Source of the DNA: an uncultured Bacteroidota bacterium
Lineage (GTDB): Bacteria > Bacteroidota > Bacteroidia > UKL13-3
DNA length: 64,000 nt
Direction: 5' to 3'
Assembly: GCA_903850915.1 (NCBI GenBank)
Contig: CAINMV010000031.1
Location: 1 to 64,000, forward strand
Positions 36,535-45,821 of this stretch are shown here, piece by piece. Made by a program: the position numbers and the translations under genes. The notes under the pieces are model-generated. The model was not told where the DNA came from and searched no databases. It was given only the letters and a program-made list of their open reading frames with translations. Each line of letters begins with the position of its first letter. Position 1 is the stretch's first letter.

Positions 36535-36993
36535 TTATTTATTTTTACCAAAACTTACTTTATTACTTAGTTCATTTGTATCATTGGCATTGCGCGGAAA
36601 GAAATGCTGTAGTTTTTTGCCGGCCGACTCCACACCTTCTATGATACCTTTTGCAAAAGCTCCATTTTTAAAATAGATAGCCATATTTTCAGCCGTCTCC
36701 GCCCAAAAACCCTCAGGTACCACTTGATTAATCCCCAAATCACCGATGATTGCAAATTGCTTTTCACGCTTATTTAAATAGATAAGCACCCCATTACGAA
36801 GTTCTGTTTTGTTCATTTCGAGCAAATCAAAAACTTCAGCGGCACGATCTAAAATGGGTATATCACAGTTCTTATCCACATGCACTCTTATCTCACCGGA
36901 GGTAAGCAATTCAGATGTTTCAATTGCGTTCTCCACCAAATTTTGATCGGCGAGAGACAAGAGAACATGAGATCCAAAGATATTGAGATTCAA
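36535..36993 (-). CDS. TPM-domain protein, short form
   Basis: The 152-residue protein without signal peptide is a stand-alone TPM domain (TSGEIRVHVDKNCD, NGVLIYLNKREKQFAIIGDLGIN, GAFAKGIIEGVESAGKKL). It lies between the lemA gene (6 bp upstream) and the longer TPM gene. The LemA-TPM-TPM trio is a frequent Bacteroidota operon, which suggests a shared membrane complex. Confidence 0.82.
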   Translation of the reverse strand: MNLNIFGSHVLLSLADQNLVENAIETSELLTSGEIRVHVDKNCDIPILDRAAEVFDLLEMNKTELRNGVLIYLNKREKQFAIIGDLGINQVVPEGFWAETAENMAIYFKNGAFAKGIIEGVESAGKKLQHFFPRNANDTNELSNKVSFGKNK

Positions 36994-36999
36994 AACGGA

Positions 37000-37602
37000 T
37001 TAATCTTTAAATTTGTCTTTGTAATCGGGTGCATTTTCTGTACCCGCCTGATTTTGAAAAAAGGCTTTCTCTTTAAATCCGAAAAGCTTTGCGAAGATCA
37101 TTCCTGGAAAACGCATTACCGAGAGGTTATAGTCTTGCACAGCAGTATTAAAGCGCTCCCGATACACAGAAACTCTATTTTCAGTTCCTGTTGTTTCATC
37201 CATCAATTTATTATAACCTTCTGTTGCTTTTAAGTTAGGATAATTTTCTACTATTACAGAAATCATACGCTGCTGTGAAGCCACATTCTTTTGGAACGAT
37301 TCAATTTGTTCCGGCGTTAAATTCTTTGGATCTAACTGCGGCAAACCGCCGTTGGATGCACTTGCGCGTGCGTCAATAATTTCTTTAAGCGTTGACTTCT
37401 CGTAATTTGCTTCTTGCTTTACTGTTTCAATTAAGTTGTTTAACAAGTCGTTTCTTCTTTGATATTGAAGATTTAAATCGCCCACAGCTTTCTCAACTGC
37501 TACGTTTTTTGTAATCATACCGTTGTATGAGTTACAGCCCCAAAAGCCAAGAAGGGCAATTAATGCCACTAGAATTATTAAAGATCGGTTACGGGTATTC
37601 AT
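37000..37602 (-). CDS. lemA: LemA-family protein
   Basis: The 200-residue protein has an N-terminal hydrophobic segment ending near GCNS. This could act as a signal anchor or lipobox (LGFWGC). A helical bundle follows with the family motifs DLNLQYQRRNDLLNNLIETVK and RFPGMIFAKLFGF. LemA proteins sit at the membrane; their job is unknown. It heads the LemA-TPM-TPM unit and has a strong promoter. Confidence 0.92.
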   Translation of the reverse strand: MNTRNRSLIILVALIALLGFWGCNSYNGMITKNVAVEKAVGDLNLQYQRRNDLLNNLIETVKQEANYEKSTLKEIIDARASASNGGLPQLDPKNLTPEQIESFQKNVASQQRMISVIVENYPNLKATEGYNKLMDETTGTENRVSVYRERFNTAVQDYNLSVMRFPGMIFAKLFGFKEKAFFQNQAGTENAPDYKDKFKD

Positions 37603-37634
37603 TGTATAAAACGTTTATATTTTAAATTTCAGAA

Positions 37635-37666
37635 CAAAGGTAACTCTTAAAACCAGGCTTTACAAA
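37635..37666 (-). promoter_or_regulatory. Promoter of the lemA-TPM operon
   Basis: Leftward: TTTG at 37663-37666, 20-bp spacer, TACCTTTG at 37635-37642, 32 bases before the lemA ATG. It is a full consensus match. Confidence 0.75.
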
Positions 37667-37929
37667 AATTATTTAGAAAACATGTTTTTAACCTAAATAT
37701 TCTTTTGAATTAATAAATAGTAGGCAAGCCTTACTTTAAATATACTCATTAAAAATAGATTGTAAGAGTTTGAAATTAAGGAATGATGGATAAAAAGCAA
37801 ACACTACTAATTCTGATAAAATAGGTTACCTCGATTTAACAAATGCTTAAAAAAAATTACACTCGAAATTGTTGTTTTCTCAAAAAAAACCATTTATTTG
37901 CCATTAACATATCTAATTTTTTACAACAC
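37667..37929. other. Intergenic upstream of the secreted Asp-box protein
   Basis: AT-rich region. TTTATTTG near 37894-37901 is an imperfect rightward -7 box. An in-frame upstream ATG at 37843 exists but would place 29 extra residues before a normal signal peptide, so I treat this stretch as non-coding. Confidence 0.4.
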
Positions 37930-39885
37930 ATGAAGAAGTTTTTTACATTATTATGCTGTGCACCGTTAATTTTGATGGCTCAAGCGCCACAGCGAGTAGA
38001 CACAAGGGCCATTAAAGAAGCGAATGCCGTTAAAGCGAGTGAGATGCAGTCGCCGGTGGTGAATAAATTGAGATCAGCCCCAATGCATAAAACCAATGGC
38101 GATGCACCCGTTTATGGAGCAAAAACCATCGGTAATACATTATACGATTTACAATCTAACAATTCCTTGGCGAGCCGCTTACAGGTCTATCCGAATGGAA
38201 AAATAACTGCTGCATGGACCACTTCATCTGATGGTGGAACATCTTACTCTCAACGTGGAACGGGTTATAACCAACGATCTGCTGGAGTTTGGCGTAAAGC
38301 ATTGCCAAACAATAGCCGTTTTGAAACGAGCCGCGTAGGTTGGCCTTGTGTTGGAGTTGCCACTTTTGGCAGTGTAGAAAAAGAGTACGTTTTTGCTCAT
38401 GCTGTTGCCACTTCTGGGCTAACAGGAGGATTCGTTTTCTCGACCAACACCGGAATAGGAACAGATTTCACTGCTGGAGGTACCGTTTTAAACGACACAT
38501 ATAATACTGCTACCACCCCTGGACCTATTTGGGCGCGTTCAGCTACAGCTGGAACAAAAATTGTTTTGATTTCGTGCTTTGCCGACTCATCATCGAGCTA
38601 CCCTGTTAACTACTACAAAAATGGCGTTAAAAGACCTATCACCTATTCAATATACAATGCAGCAGGCCAGGCATGGGTAACCAAAAATGCCGTTTTACCA
38701 GGATACGACAGCACACGTTATGATATCGGAAACGCTGATGATTATGCTGTTGATGCATTAGGAAATAAAATCCGGATTGTTATTGGCGGATTGTTTGATG
38801 ACTTAGCACTATGGTCGAGCGATGATGGTGGTGCAAATTGGAATAAAGTAATTATTGATTCCTTTAAAAGAGCCAATCCAACTCCACGTACTTCACCAAA
38901 GCCAATGAATAATGGTGCGGTTGCGGTTTCTATCGATGCTAGTGGCGTAACACATGTTGCTTACCCTATTTTAGGCGCTGCTTGGGATTCGGTAGACGGA
39001 ACCACGATTTCGAATTATATTTTCTACGGAACAGACAGAGAAGGAATTGCCTATTGGAATGACAAAAAAGATTTGAATGGCAAATACAGTCCAATCCAAG
39101 TGATTGGTGGGACTCCAGACATGGATGGCGATGGGGTGATTACTTTAGCCGCAAATGCACGTAGTCGTACTTATGGTGGCTATGGCTCTGCCCTGTCATT
39201 CACACAAAACGGTGCAAGTGTTTCATATGCAGCATTATCCAATCAACCAATGTTATCTTATGATAGCAAAGGCAATGTTTTTTGCACCTATATCGCCCCA
39301 ATAGAAAACGATGAATCTGCTGATGCAGAGAACTTCAATGACATCTTCGTTGTATATTCAAAAGATGGAGGCAAAACATGGGGAGATCCTCAAAACCTAA
39401 CTCAAACAGCAGGATTTGAAGATTTCTATCCTACCACAGCCAGAACAGCTGATAATACTTTAAAGGTGATGTACTTCTTAAAAGATGACGTTGGTATCTC
39501 AGTAAACAACGCAAACAACCCAGAAACAACAACACGTGTAAATTACATGGAGATTCCTGTTTCAAAAATATTAAGTGATAGCGTAGGTAAATTCCCTAAT
39601 GGAATTAACCCTGCTTATGTTGATGCTGACTTTAAAGTTTCTCAAAATTACCCAAATCCGTTCCACGGCTTTACTCAAATTGATTTTACTGTAAGCACAA
39701 CATCAGATATTACTTTTACCGTTACTGACCTACTCGGAAAAGTATTATTTACAGAGAACAGCGCCAACACAGAAGCTGGCAAACACAGCATCTATTTCAA
39801 TTCTGGAGCATTAAGCACTGGCATTTATTTCTATACTATAAGCAACGGAACACAAAAAGTTACCGAAAAAATGATTGTAGAATAA
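37930..39885 (+). CDS. Secreted Asp-box (BNR/sialidase-fold) protein with T9SS sorting tail
   Basis: The 651-residue protein has a signal peptide (MKKFFTLLCCAPLILMAQAP). A long beta-propeller-like region follows with Asp-box repeats (SSDGGTSY, SSDDGGANW, SKDGGKTW), as in sialidases and related propellers. The C-terminal domain of about 80 residues (SQNYPNPFHGFTQIDF ... STGIYFYTISNGTQKVTEKMIV) is a type A T9SS sorting domain. It is therefore expected on the surface or outside, delivered by PorV/PorU. No sialidase catalytic FRIP Arg motif is evident, so enzyme activity is doubtful. Confidence 0.82.
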   Translation: MKKFFTLLCCAPLILMAQAPQRVDTRAIKEANAVKASEMQSPVVNKLRSAPMHKTNGDAPVYGAKTIGNTLYDLQSNNSLASRLQVYPNGKITAAWTTSSDGGTSYSQRGTGYNQRSAGVWRKALPNNSRFETSRVGWPCVGVATFGSVEKEYVFAHAVATSGLTGGFVFSTNTGIGTDFTAGGTVLNDTYNTATTPGPIWARSATAGTKIVLISCFADSSSSYPVNYYKNGVKRPITYSIYNAAGQAWVTKNAVLPGYDSTRYDIGNADDYAVDALGNKIRIVIGGLFDDLALWSSDDGGANWNKVIIDSFKRANPTPRTSPKPMNNGAVAVSIDASGVTHVAYPILGAAWDSVDGTTISNYIFYGTDREGIAYWNDKKDLNGKYSPIQVIGGTPDMDGDGVITLAANARSRTYGGYGSALSFTQNGASVSYAALSNQPMLSYDSKGNVFCTYIAPIENDESADAENFNDIFVVYSKDGGKTWGDPQNLTQTAGFEDFYPTTARTADNTLKVMYFLKDDVGISVNNANNPETTTRVNYMEIPVSKILSDSVGKFPNGINPAYVDADFKVSQNYPNPFHGFTQIDFTVSTTSDITFTVTDLLGKVLFTENSANTEAGKHSIYFNSGALSTGIYFYTISNGTQKVTEKMIVE

Positions 39886-39905
39886 CTACTTCAGTTTAAT
39901 TTAAC

Positions 39906-39942
39906 AAAAAAAATGCCCGCGATAATCGCGGGCATTTTTTTT
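39906..39942 (+). terminator. Strong terminator after the T9SS-tail protein
   Basis: ATGCCCGCGA (39913-39922) and TCGCGGGCAT (39926-39935) form a perfect 10-bp GC-rich stem, with an A-run before and eight T after. Confidence 0.92.
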
Positions 39943-40078
39943 GTTACTCAATGCCATCTTATTATCTTCGGTCACACTTAAATAACTACTTTTGTGGACT
40001 GTAAAACAGCAAAAAGTATTTCATAAAAAGCGAATTCCGCTTATCTGTTTTTAACTTTAGAAATTCACGTAACAACAT

Positions 40079-40669
40079 ATGGCCTTATTGATTCTCATTC
40101 CCATCTTTCTGCTTCCCGGTTTTTTGCTGTTGTTTCATCTTTACCAACGTTTTTTTGATGGCAACACTTTAATGCTAGGATTAGCGGCGCTCATAATAAT
40201 ATTAGGTGTCTTTGTTTACAGCTTTTATCGGATGCATTGGGATGAAAAACTAACCCTTGCCACGTCAAAATACGCCCTCCGATTTAATGATGAACGCCAA
40301 ACTGCTGGAATACCCTTACTAACCAAAAATTTCATACAGCATGGCAATACATGGGATACGAAATTAGATTCTATATCCGACAAAAGTCGGTTTGTTCTTA
40401 TACAAAAAATGATAGAAGAAAACGACCAACAAAATGCTGCCGAACAAGAATTTAATTTTATGGCGAGAGCCCTCAACGATTCTCAAGTGCAGTATTTGAA
40501 GATACAATATAATTTCACCACCAAAAACTATTATGGCGAAACCTCTATAGGCAAACTATCACGCCCTTCGTATTCTATAAATGCATTAAAAATATTTGAT
40601 GAATGTTGTACCGAAGTTTATAACAGAAGACAGGTTGACAGCATTTTGGCAGGCCACGATAAGCCTTAA
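40079..40669 (+). CDS. Hypothetical membrane protein with two N-terminal helices
   Basis: I do not recognise a family. The 196-residue protein begins with two membrane helices (about 2-22 and 31-51). A soluble part of about 145 residues follows, rich in charged and polar residues. It includes a Glu/Gln-rich helix (EENDQQNAAEQEF) and ends with CCTEVYNRRQVDSIL. It stands alone between a terminator and the TonB-dependent receptor gene, with 82 bp to the latter. Confidence 0.7.
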   Translation: MALLILIPIFLLPGFLLLFHLYQRFFDGNTLMLGLAALIIILGVFVYSFYRMHWDEKLTLATSKYALRFNDERQTAGIPLLTKNFIQHGNTWDTKLDSISDKSRFVLIQKMIEENDQQNAAEQEFNFMARALNDSQVQYLKIQYNFTTKNYYGETSIGKLSRPSYSINALKIFDECCTEVYNRRQVDSILAGHDKP

Positions 40670-40751
40670 AATTTCTCAAAACCTCATTTATCCACCGTGG
40701 AATGATTTAATTTTATAATCGCATTTATATAATTATTTTCACCGTCGCAAA

Positions 40752-43589
40752 ATGCCATATATGAAACACCTGTTTACTTATATATTCTTTTTTATCGCCA
40801 CGGTGGGATTCGCTCAAAATGCTAGCCTAACAGGCAAGATAACGGATGCAGATGACAAAAGTGAATTGATTGGCGTAAACATTTCCATCATTGGCACTCC
40901 ACTAGGAGCTGCATCAGATATCAACGGCAACTACACCGTAAAGAACATTAAGCCTGGTATTTACAATATACAATTCTCTTACACTGGTTATGAGAAAAAG
41001 TTAGTTACCGGCATACGTTTTAGTGCAAATGAAAATAAAACATTAAGCATTATACTGAAAACTGCTGTTGCAAATATTGACGAAGAAGTTGTTATTATAG
41101 GTCAAAAGCCTTTAGTAGATGTAGAAAAAGGCAAGAGTGAATCCAATATCAAAGGAGAGACTATTGAGGCTGCGCCTCAGCGTGGCATCGAAAAAATCAT
41201 CAACTCACAACCTGGCGTAATGAATTCACCATCAGGAATAAATATTCGCGGTGGCCGAACCTATGAAACTGGCTTTTACATTGACGGTGTGAGCGCCACG
41301 GATCCATTGGCAGGAACTGGTTTTGGCGTTGATTTAGGAAGTAACGCCATTGATGAGGTAGAAGTAACTACCGGCGGTGCAGGCGTAGAATATGGCAATA
41401 GTACGGCTGGCGTTATCAACACAAAAACCAAGGCCGGTGGGGATAAAACCGCCTTCTATATTTTATATAAACGCGATAACTTTGGCTTCAACAAGAACAG
41501 CAATGCCGTTTTCAACCAACAAAATGCAGAGTTTAATGTTTCGGGCCCTGTTCGAGGCACCAAAAAGAAATTAAAATATTCTGTGGCCTTGAAAGGTGCA
41601 TTCACCGACGAATTTTATAAGAATCCCGCAAATCAAGTAATCTCCTCACTTTATTCGACCGCGTGGAGCCCATACCAGAACAATCGATGGAGTTCATTAA
41701 TAAAATTCAACTATGAAATAGATTCACGTAATCGCCTTGCTTTTACCTATTTAAAATCGCTAAATATAAATCAGGATGTAAACATGTTGCGTGTAATGGG
41801 CAACGATGCGAGCTTTAATCCCGGCTATCAATTTGCCTTTCAGCAACAGATGGACAATGCCAACACATTTACCCACGACAATAACCTGCAAATTTTGCAG
41901 TGGAATCATAGTAGCGGCAAGCGATTTGCATTAAAAGCCATTGCCTCTCGCTTGTATGTTCACTTGCGTGCCGATGCCAACGGCAGAGCTTGGCGACCAC
42001 AAACAGTAAATGGTGAGTTCGATCCCAACAGTATTATCACTGCTCCAGTTAACTATTTCAATCCTGACGACAATACGGTATTTGTGGAAGCCGCTAGTGG
42101 ATTTTATAACAACGGAGGTATAGCTACACTTTGGCACGACCACGTGGTAGAGCAATATACTGGAAACCTTACTGGAAGCTTAATTTCAAAGAATACATTA
42201 AACCGTTTATTTTTTGGAGGTGAATTTAAACATCAAGATTTGCAATGGATTGACATAGACAAACCTTGGATTGGAGCTCCAATAACGCTTGCCAATGGAC
42301 AACAAACACAAAGTTATCGTTTGGGAAATTATAGTGATGTTTGGCATGTAAAACCCAACAATTTCTCTCTGTTTGTAAGTGATAAAATAAAATACAAAGG
42401 ACTAATCGCTGACATGGGCCTTCGCTATGAACTATGGTCATTGGGTACGTTTGTTGATGATGCTGTTGCCAATCCACGCTCTCCCATCCGAGATGAGATA
42501 AGAGCAAGTTATACTAAAAACACCTTTGCCCTTTTTGATCGCCGTTATAAAATGCGATTATTACCTCGTGTTTCCGCTTCATTCCCAATACGAGAAAACC
42601 AGGTATTGTATTTCAATTATGGCCATAGCACCGTAATGCCGCATCCATCGTATATTTATGCTGGATTAGACCCATATTATACCGATAGAAGCACCTTGTC
42701 GCGCGTTGGAAACCCTGATCTAAATCCAGAAGTGGATATCAGTTATGAGTTGGGTTTAAAAACTCAAATCACCAATAATGATGCCCTAGGAATAACAACC
42801 TATATTAAGGACAAATATGACTTTATTACCTCTGTAAGTATTTTAGTACCCGATATCACAGGCAGAGATGTATCGAGAACATTAAGAATAAATAGTGATT
42901 ATGCGCGTATGCGAGGTATTGAGGCTGTCTATATCAAAAGAATTGGAAAATGGTTCTCAGGACAAGCGTCCATTGCCTATAGTGTAGCTACAGGGCAGAG
43001 TGCAAGTGCGAATGATGCTTTAAAAGATTTGCTTAATAGCGGTGCACGCGAAGACACGAAAGAATTTTATTTAGCCTGGGACAGACCCTTTGATTTTAAA
43101 ACAAATGTAACTTTAATAAAAGACAATGAAAAGCCATTTTGGTTTATTAAGAAGCTAGATAAAATGTCGCTATATACAGAAGTGGTTTGGCGCAGTGGAA
43201 AGCGTTATACGCCTTACATTTTTACTGGAAACGAGCCGTCGAGTGGCCGCCCTATTTATGTAGTTGATGCCAACCCAGAAAACAAATTCTCGAAATTGAG
43301 CGACCCTTGGTTTTGGGTAGATATGAATTTTAAAAAATGGTGGAACTACAAGAAGATGAAAGTGGCATGGACAGTTGAAATCACCAACTTATTTAACAAC
43401 AAAAACACTGCCATTGTAAACCCGGTAACAGGCATGGCATTTAAAAATGGTGATGATGTTCCAACAGAATGGAAAGACGCACGTTTTAACGATCCTCGTG
43501 ACCCTAGAAGTAACAATATACCCGCTACCGACCCAAGCCGTTTCCTAGAACAACGTCATTTTTTAACCGGGGTAAGTTTAAAATTTTAA
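40752..43589 (+). CDS. TonB-dependent outer-membrane receptor with carboxypeptidase-regulatory-like N-domain
   Basis: The 945-residue protein has a signal peptide (MKHLFTYIFFFIATVGFAQ after a possible second start at residue 4). The CarboxypepD_reg-like domain follows at about 25-110 (LTGKITDADDKSELIGVNISI). A plug domain at about 125-235 (NIRGGRTYETGFYIDGVS) and a barrel ending in Phe complete it. It imports a large or scarce ligand with TonB energy. There is no SusD-type partner next to it, so it is not a classic polysaccharide uptake pair, and the ligand is unknown. Confidence 0.9.
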   Translation: MPYMKHLFTYIFFFIATVGFAQNASLTGKITDADDKSELIGVNISIIGTPLGAASDINGNYTVKNIKPGIYNIQFSYTGYEKKLVTGIRFSANENKTLSIILKTAVANIDEEVVIIGQKPLVDVEKGKSESNIKGETIEAAPQRGIEKIINSQPGVMNSPSGINIRGGRTYETGFYIDGVSATDPLAGTGFGVDLGSNAIDEVEVTTGGAGVEYGNSTAGVINTKTKAGGDKTAFYILYKRDNFGFNKNSNAVFNQQNAEFNVSGPVRGTKKKLKYSVALKGAFTDEFYKNPANQVISSLYSTAWSPYQNNRWSSLIKFNYEIDSRNRLAFTYLKSLNINQDVNMLRVMGNDASFNPGYQFAFQQQMDNANTFTHDNNLQILQWNHSSGKRFALKAIASRLYVHLRADANGRAWRPQTVNGEFDPNSIITAPVNYFNPDDNTVFVEAASGFYNNGGIATLWHDHVVEQYTGNLTGSLISKNTLNRLFFGGEFKHQDLQWIDIDKPWIGAPITLANGQQTQSYRLGNYSDVWHVKPNNFSLFVSDKIKYKGLIADMGLRYELWSLGTFVDDAVANPRSPIRDEIRASYTKNTFALFDRRYKMRLLPRVSASFPIRENQVLYFNYGHSTVMPHPSYIYAGLDPYYTDRSTLSRVGNPDLNPEVDISYELGLKTQITNNDALGITTYIKDKYDFITSVSILVPDITGRDVSRTLRINSDYARMRGIEAVYIKRIGKWFSGQASIAYSVATGQSASANDALKDLLNSGAREDTKEFYLAWDRPFDFKTNVTLIKDNEKPFWFIKKLDKMSLYTEVVWRSGKRYTPYIFTGNEPSSGRPIYVVDANPENKFSKLSDPWFWVDMNFKKWWNYKKMKVAWTVEITNLFNNKNTAIVNPVTGMAFKNGDDVPTEWKDARFNDPRDPRSNNIPATDPSRFLEQRHFLTGVSLKF

Positions 43590-43724
43590 GTTCCTATTCT
43601 TTTCATTTCCTTTTTTTTAGGCAAAAGTAATCTGTGCAGGCTTTAAATTGGAGCAACAATTCATGGTTTAAATCACACAAACATGATCCTTCCCCAGAAT
43701 TCGAAAATGACACAATGAATTCCT

Positions 43725-43732
43725 TATCTTTG
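43725..43732 (+). promoter_or_regulatory. -7 promoter box of pruA, giving a leaderless mRNA
   Basis: TATCTTTG ends 4 bases before the ATG at 43737. TTCG at 43700-43703, with a 21-bp spacer, is a near match to the -33 TTTG. Transcription should begin at or within a base or two of the start codon. Confidence 0.6.
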
Positions 43733-43736
43733 TGGC

Positions 43737-45368
43737 ATGAACAATGTAGTTAATTTCTCAGCCGCAATAAACGAAAACGTATTAAATTATGCACCTGGAA
43801 GTGCAGAGAAAAAAGCCCTAAAAGCTGCTTTGACAGAGGCTAGAAGCAAAGTTTTAGATATTCCAATGTATATCAACGGAAAGGAAGTTCGTAGTGGAAA
43901 CACGAAAAGAATTGCACCTCCTCACGATCATAAGCATACCATTGCAAACTTTCACAAAGGAGATGGCACCCATGTAACAGCTGCCATTGAAGCAGCACTG
44001 CAAGCTAAGGAAGCTTGGGAGCTTATGCCATGGGAAAATAGAGCTTTAATATTTTTAAAAGCTGCCGATTTAATTGCAGGCCCTTATCGTGCAAGACTAA
44101 ATGCAGCGACTATGTTAGGTCAGAGTAAAAATGCCTTTCAAGCTGAAATTGATGCAGCATGTGAGATGATAGATTTCCTTCGTTTCAACGTGCAGTTTAT
44201 GCAAGAAATATATCGCGATCAGCCAATCTCCTCTAAAGGTGTTTTCAATCGTGTAGAATATCGTCCATTAGAAGGTTTTTGTTTAGCCGTTACCCCTTTT
44301 AATTTCACCGCTATTGCCGGCAACTTACCAACAAGCATGGCTATGATGGGCAATGTTGTTGTTTGGAAAGCTGCTGAAACGCAAACCTATGCTGCGAATA
44401 TTTTAATGAAGATATTTTTGGAAGCGGGACTGCCTGATGGAGTCATCAACTTAATTTATGTTGATGGACCGACAGTTGGTGAAAAATGTTTCAGCCATCC
44501 TGAATTTACTGGCCTTCATTTTACAGGGAGCAGTGGTGTTTTTAAAGGTATGCTTAAAACTATTTACAGCAATTTAGATTTGTACAAATCCTTCCCTCGT
44601 TTTGTAGGTGAAACCGGAGGAAAAGATTTTATCGTTATACATCCATCAGCACTTTTAGATGTTGCAGTAGCCAATTCAATAAGAGGCGCTTTCGAATATC
44701 AAGGACAGAAGTGTTCGGCCACCTCACGTGTTTACATTCCACAAAGCATGTGGAATGACTATAAAACTTTGTTGACTCAAGAACTAGCAAAAATAAAAGT
44801 TGGACCAACCGAGGACTTTAGAAACTTTGTAAATGCTGTTATTGATGAGAAGTCGTTTAACAAAATCACTTCATATATTGACAATGCAAAGGATGACACA
44901 GCCAATGTTGAAATATTATTTGGTGGCACTTACGATAAATCGAAAGGATACTTTATTGATCCAACTGTGTTAGTGGCTAAAAGACCTGATTATATTACAA
45001 TGTGTGAAGAGATTTTTGGTCCGGTTTTAACGCTATTTATTTATCAAGACGAAGATTTTGATTCCACCTTGAAACTTGTAGATTCCACATCGCCTTACGC
45101 GCTTACAGGTGCAGTATTAGCACAAGACAGGCATGCAATTGAAAAGGCTAAAATAGCATTACGCAACAGCGCTGGGAATTTCTATATCAACGATAAACCC
45201 TCAGGAGCTGTTGTTGGCCAACAGCCGTTTGGTGGAGCACGCGCCAGTGGAACAAATGATAAAGCAGGAAGCAAATTAAATTTATTGCGTTGGGTATCGG
45301 TACGCACCATTAAAGAAACCTTGGTACCAGCAACAAATTTCGGCTACGATTTTTTGGATGAAGAATAG
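43737..45368 (+). CDS. pruA: L-glutamate gamma-semialdehyde dehydrogenase (P5C dehydrogenase)
   Basis: It oxidises glutamate semialdehyde (from proline via P5C) to glutamate with NAD. The 543 residues and long N-terminal part match the single-function, mitochondrial-like P5CDH group. Active residues are Cys326 (YQGQKCSATSRV), Glu292 (VGETGGKDF) and Asn189 (TPFNFTA). The proline dehydrogenase partner (putA/prodh) is not in the window. The start at 43737 is supported by the promoter box directly before it. Confidence 0.93.
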   Translation: MNNVVNFSAAINENVLNYAPGSAEKKALKAALTEARSKVLDIPMYINGKEVRSGNTKRIAPPHDHKHTIANFHKGDGTHVTAAIEAALQAKEAWELMPWENRALIFLKAADLIAGPYRARLNAATMLGQSKNAFQAEIDAACEMIDFLRFNVQFMQEIYRDQPISSKGVFNRVEYRPLEGFCLAVTPFNFTAIAGNLPTSMAMMGNVVVWKAAETQTYAANILMKIFLEAGLPDGVINLIYVDGPTVGEKCFSHPEFTGLHFTGSSGVFKGMLKTIYSNLDLYKSFPRFVGETGGKDFIVIHPSALLDVAVANSIRGAFEYQGQKCSATSRVYIPQSMWNDYKTLLTQELAKIKVGPTEDFRNFVNAVIDEKSFNKITSYIDNAKDDTANVEILFGGTYDKSKGYFIDPTVLVAKRPDYITMCEEIFGPVLTLFIYQDEDFDSTLKLVDSTSPYALTGAVLAQDRHAIEKAKIALRNSAGNFYINDKPSGAVVGQQPFGGARASGTNDKAGSKLNLLRWVSVRTIKETLVPATNFGYDFLDEE

Positions 45369-45384
45369 TTTAGTATAACTAAAC
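45368..45384 (+). other. Inverted repeat after pruA
   Basis: GTTTAGT-ATA-ACTAAAC, a perfect 7-bp stem starting at the last base of the pruA stop codon. No T-run follows, so it may act as an mRNA end stabiliser or an operator for tssD rather than a terminator. Confidence 0.4.
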
Positions 45385-45407
45385 AAGAACTATTAAATAA
45401 AACAACT

Positions 45408-45806
45408 ATGCTTTACAATGCAAAGCTCTCTTTGGGCGACCAACAATACGATGTGATACAATGCAGCTATTGCTTTCGCAGAGATGTAGATTCTAAAGGC
45501 CGACCAACGTCAGGCATTTTCGGCGGTACTATCGAGCTCACCATAGAATCTTCGACAGATACAGAAATACTCGTGGCGATGTTGAATAATAAATATCAAG
45601 CACAACATGGTGCTATTCGTTTTTTTAAAAGTAACGACTCAAACAGCCTTAAAACACTTGTTTTTAATGATGGCTTCATCATTGCCTATCAGGAACATAT
45701 GGATTTAAGCGCAACACATCCCATGACCATTAAATTTACCATTTCTGCGCGTAAGATAAGTGTAGGCGAAGCTTCACACGAAAACGATTGGCCAAACCAC
45801 ATTTAA
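45408..45806 (+). CDS. tssD: Type VI secretion tube protein TssD (Hcp), Bacteroidota form
   Basis: The 132-residue protein matches the Bacteroidota Hcp/TssD family throughout. Marks are an N-terminal AKLSLGDQQYDVIQCSYCFRRDVD, then GRPTSGIFGGTIELTIESS, and SATHPMTIKFTISARKISVGEA with the closing H-x-N-x-W. Hcp forms hexameric rings that stack into the T6SS inner tube. No tssB, tssC, tssF, tssK, vgrG or ClpV gene is near. It is an orphan that may serve a system elsewhere or a non-T6SS use. Confidence 0.88.
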   Translation: MLYNAKLSLGDQQYDVIQCSYCFRRDVDSKGRPTSGIFGGTIELTIESSTDTEILVAMLNNKYQAQHGAIRFFKSNDSNSLKTLVFNDGFIIAYQEHMDLSATHPMTIKFTISARKISVGEASHENDWPNHI

Positions 45807-45821
45807 CCGAATCGCTACTAA

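Noticed and set aside
45408-45806. Contractile injection or T6SS cluster
   Set aside because: Only the Hcp-like tube protein is present; neighbouring genes are metabolic or lipid genes.
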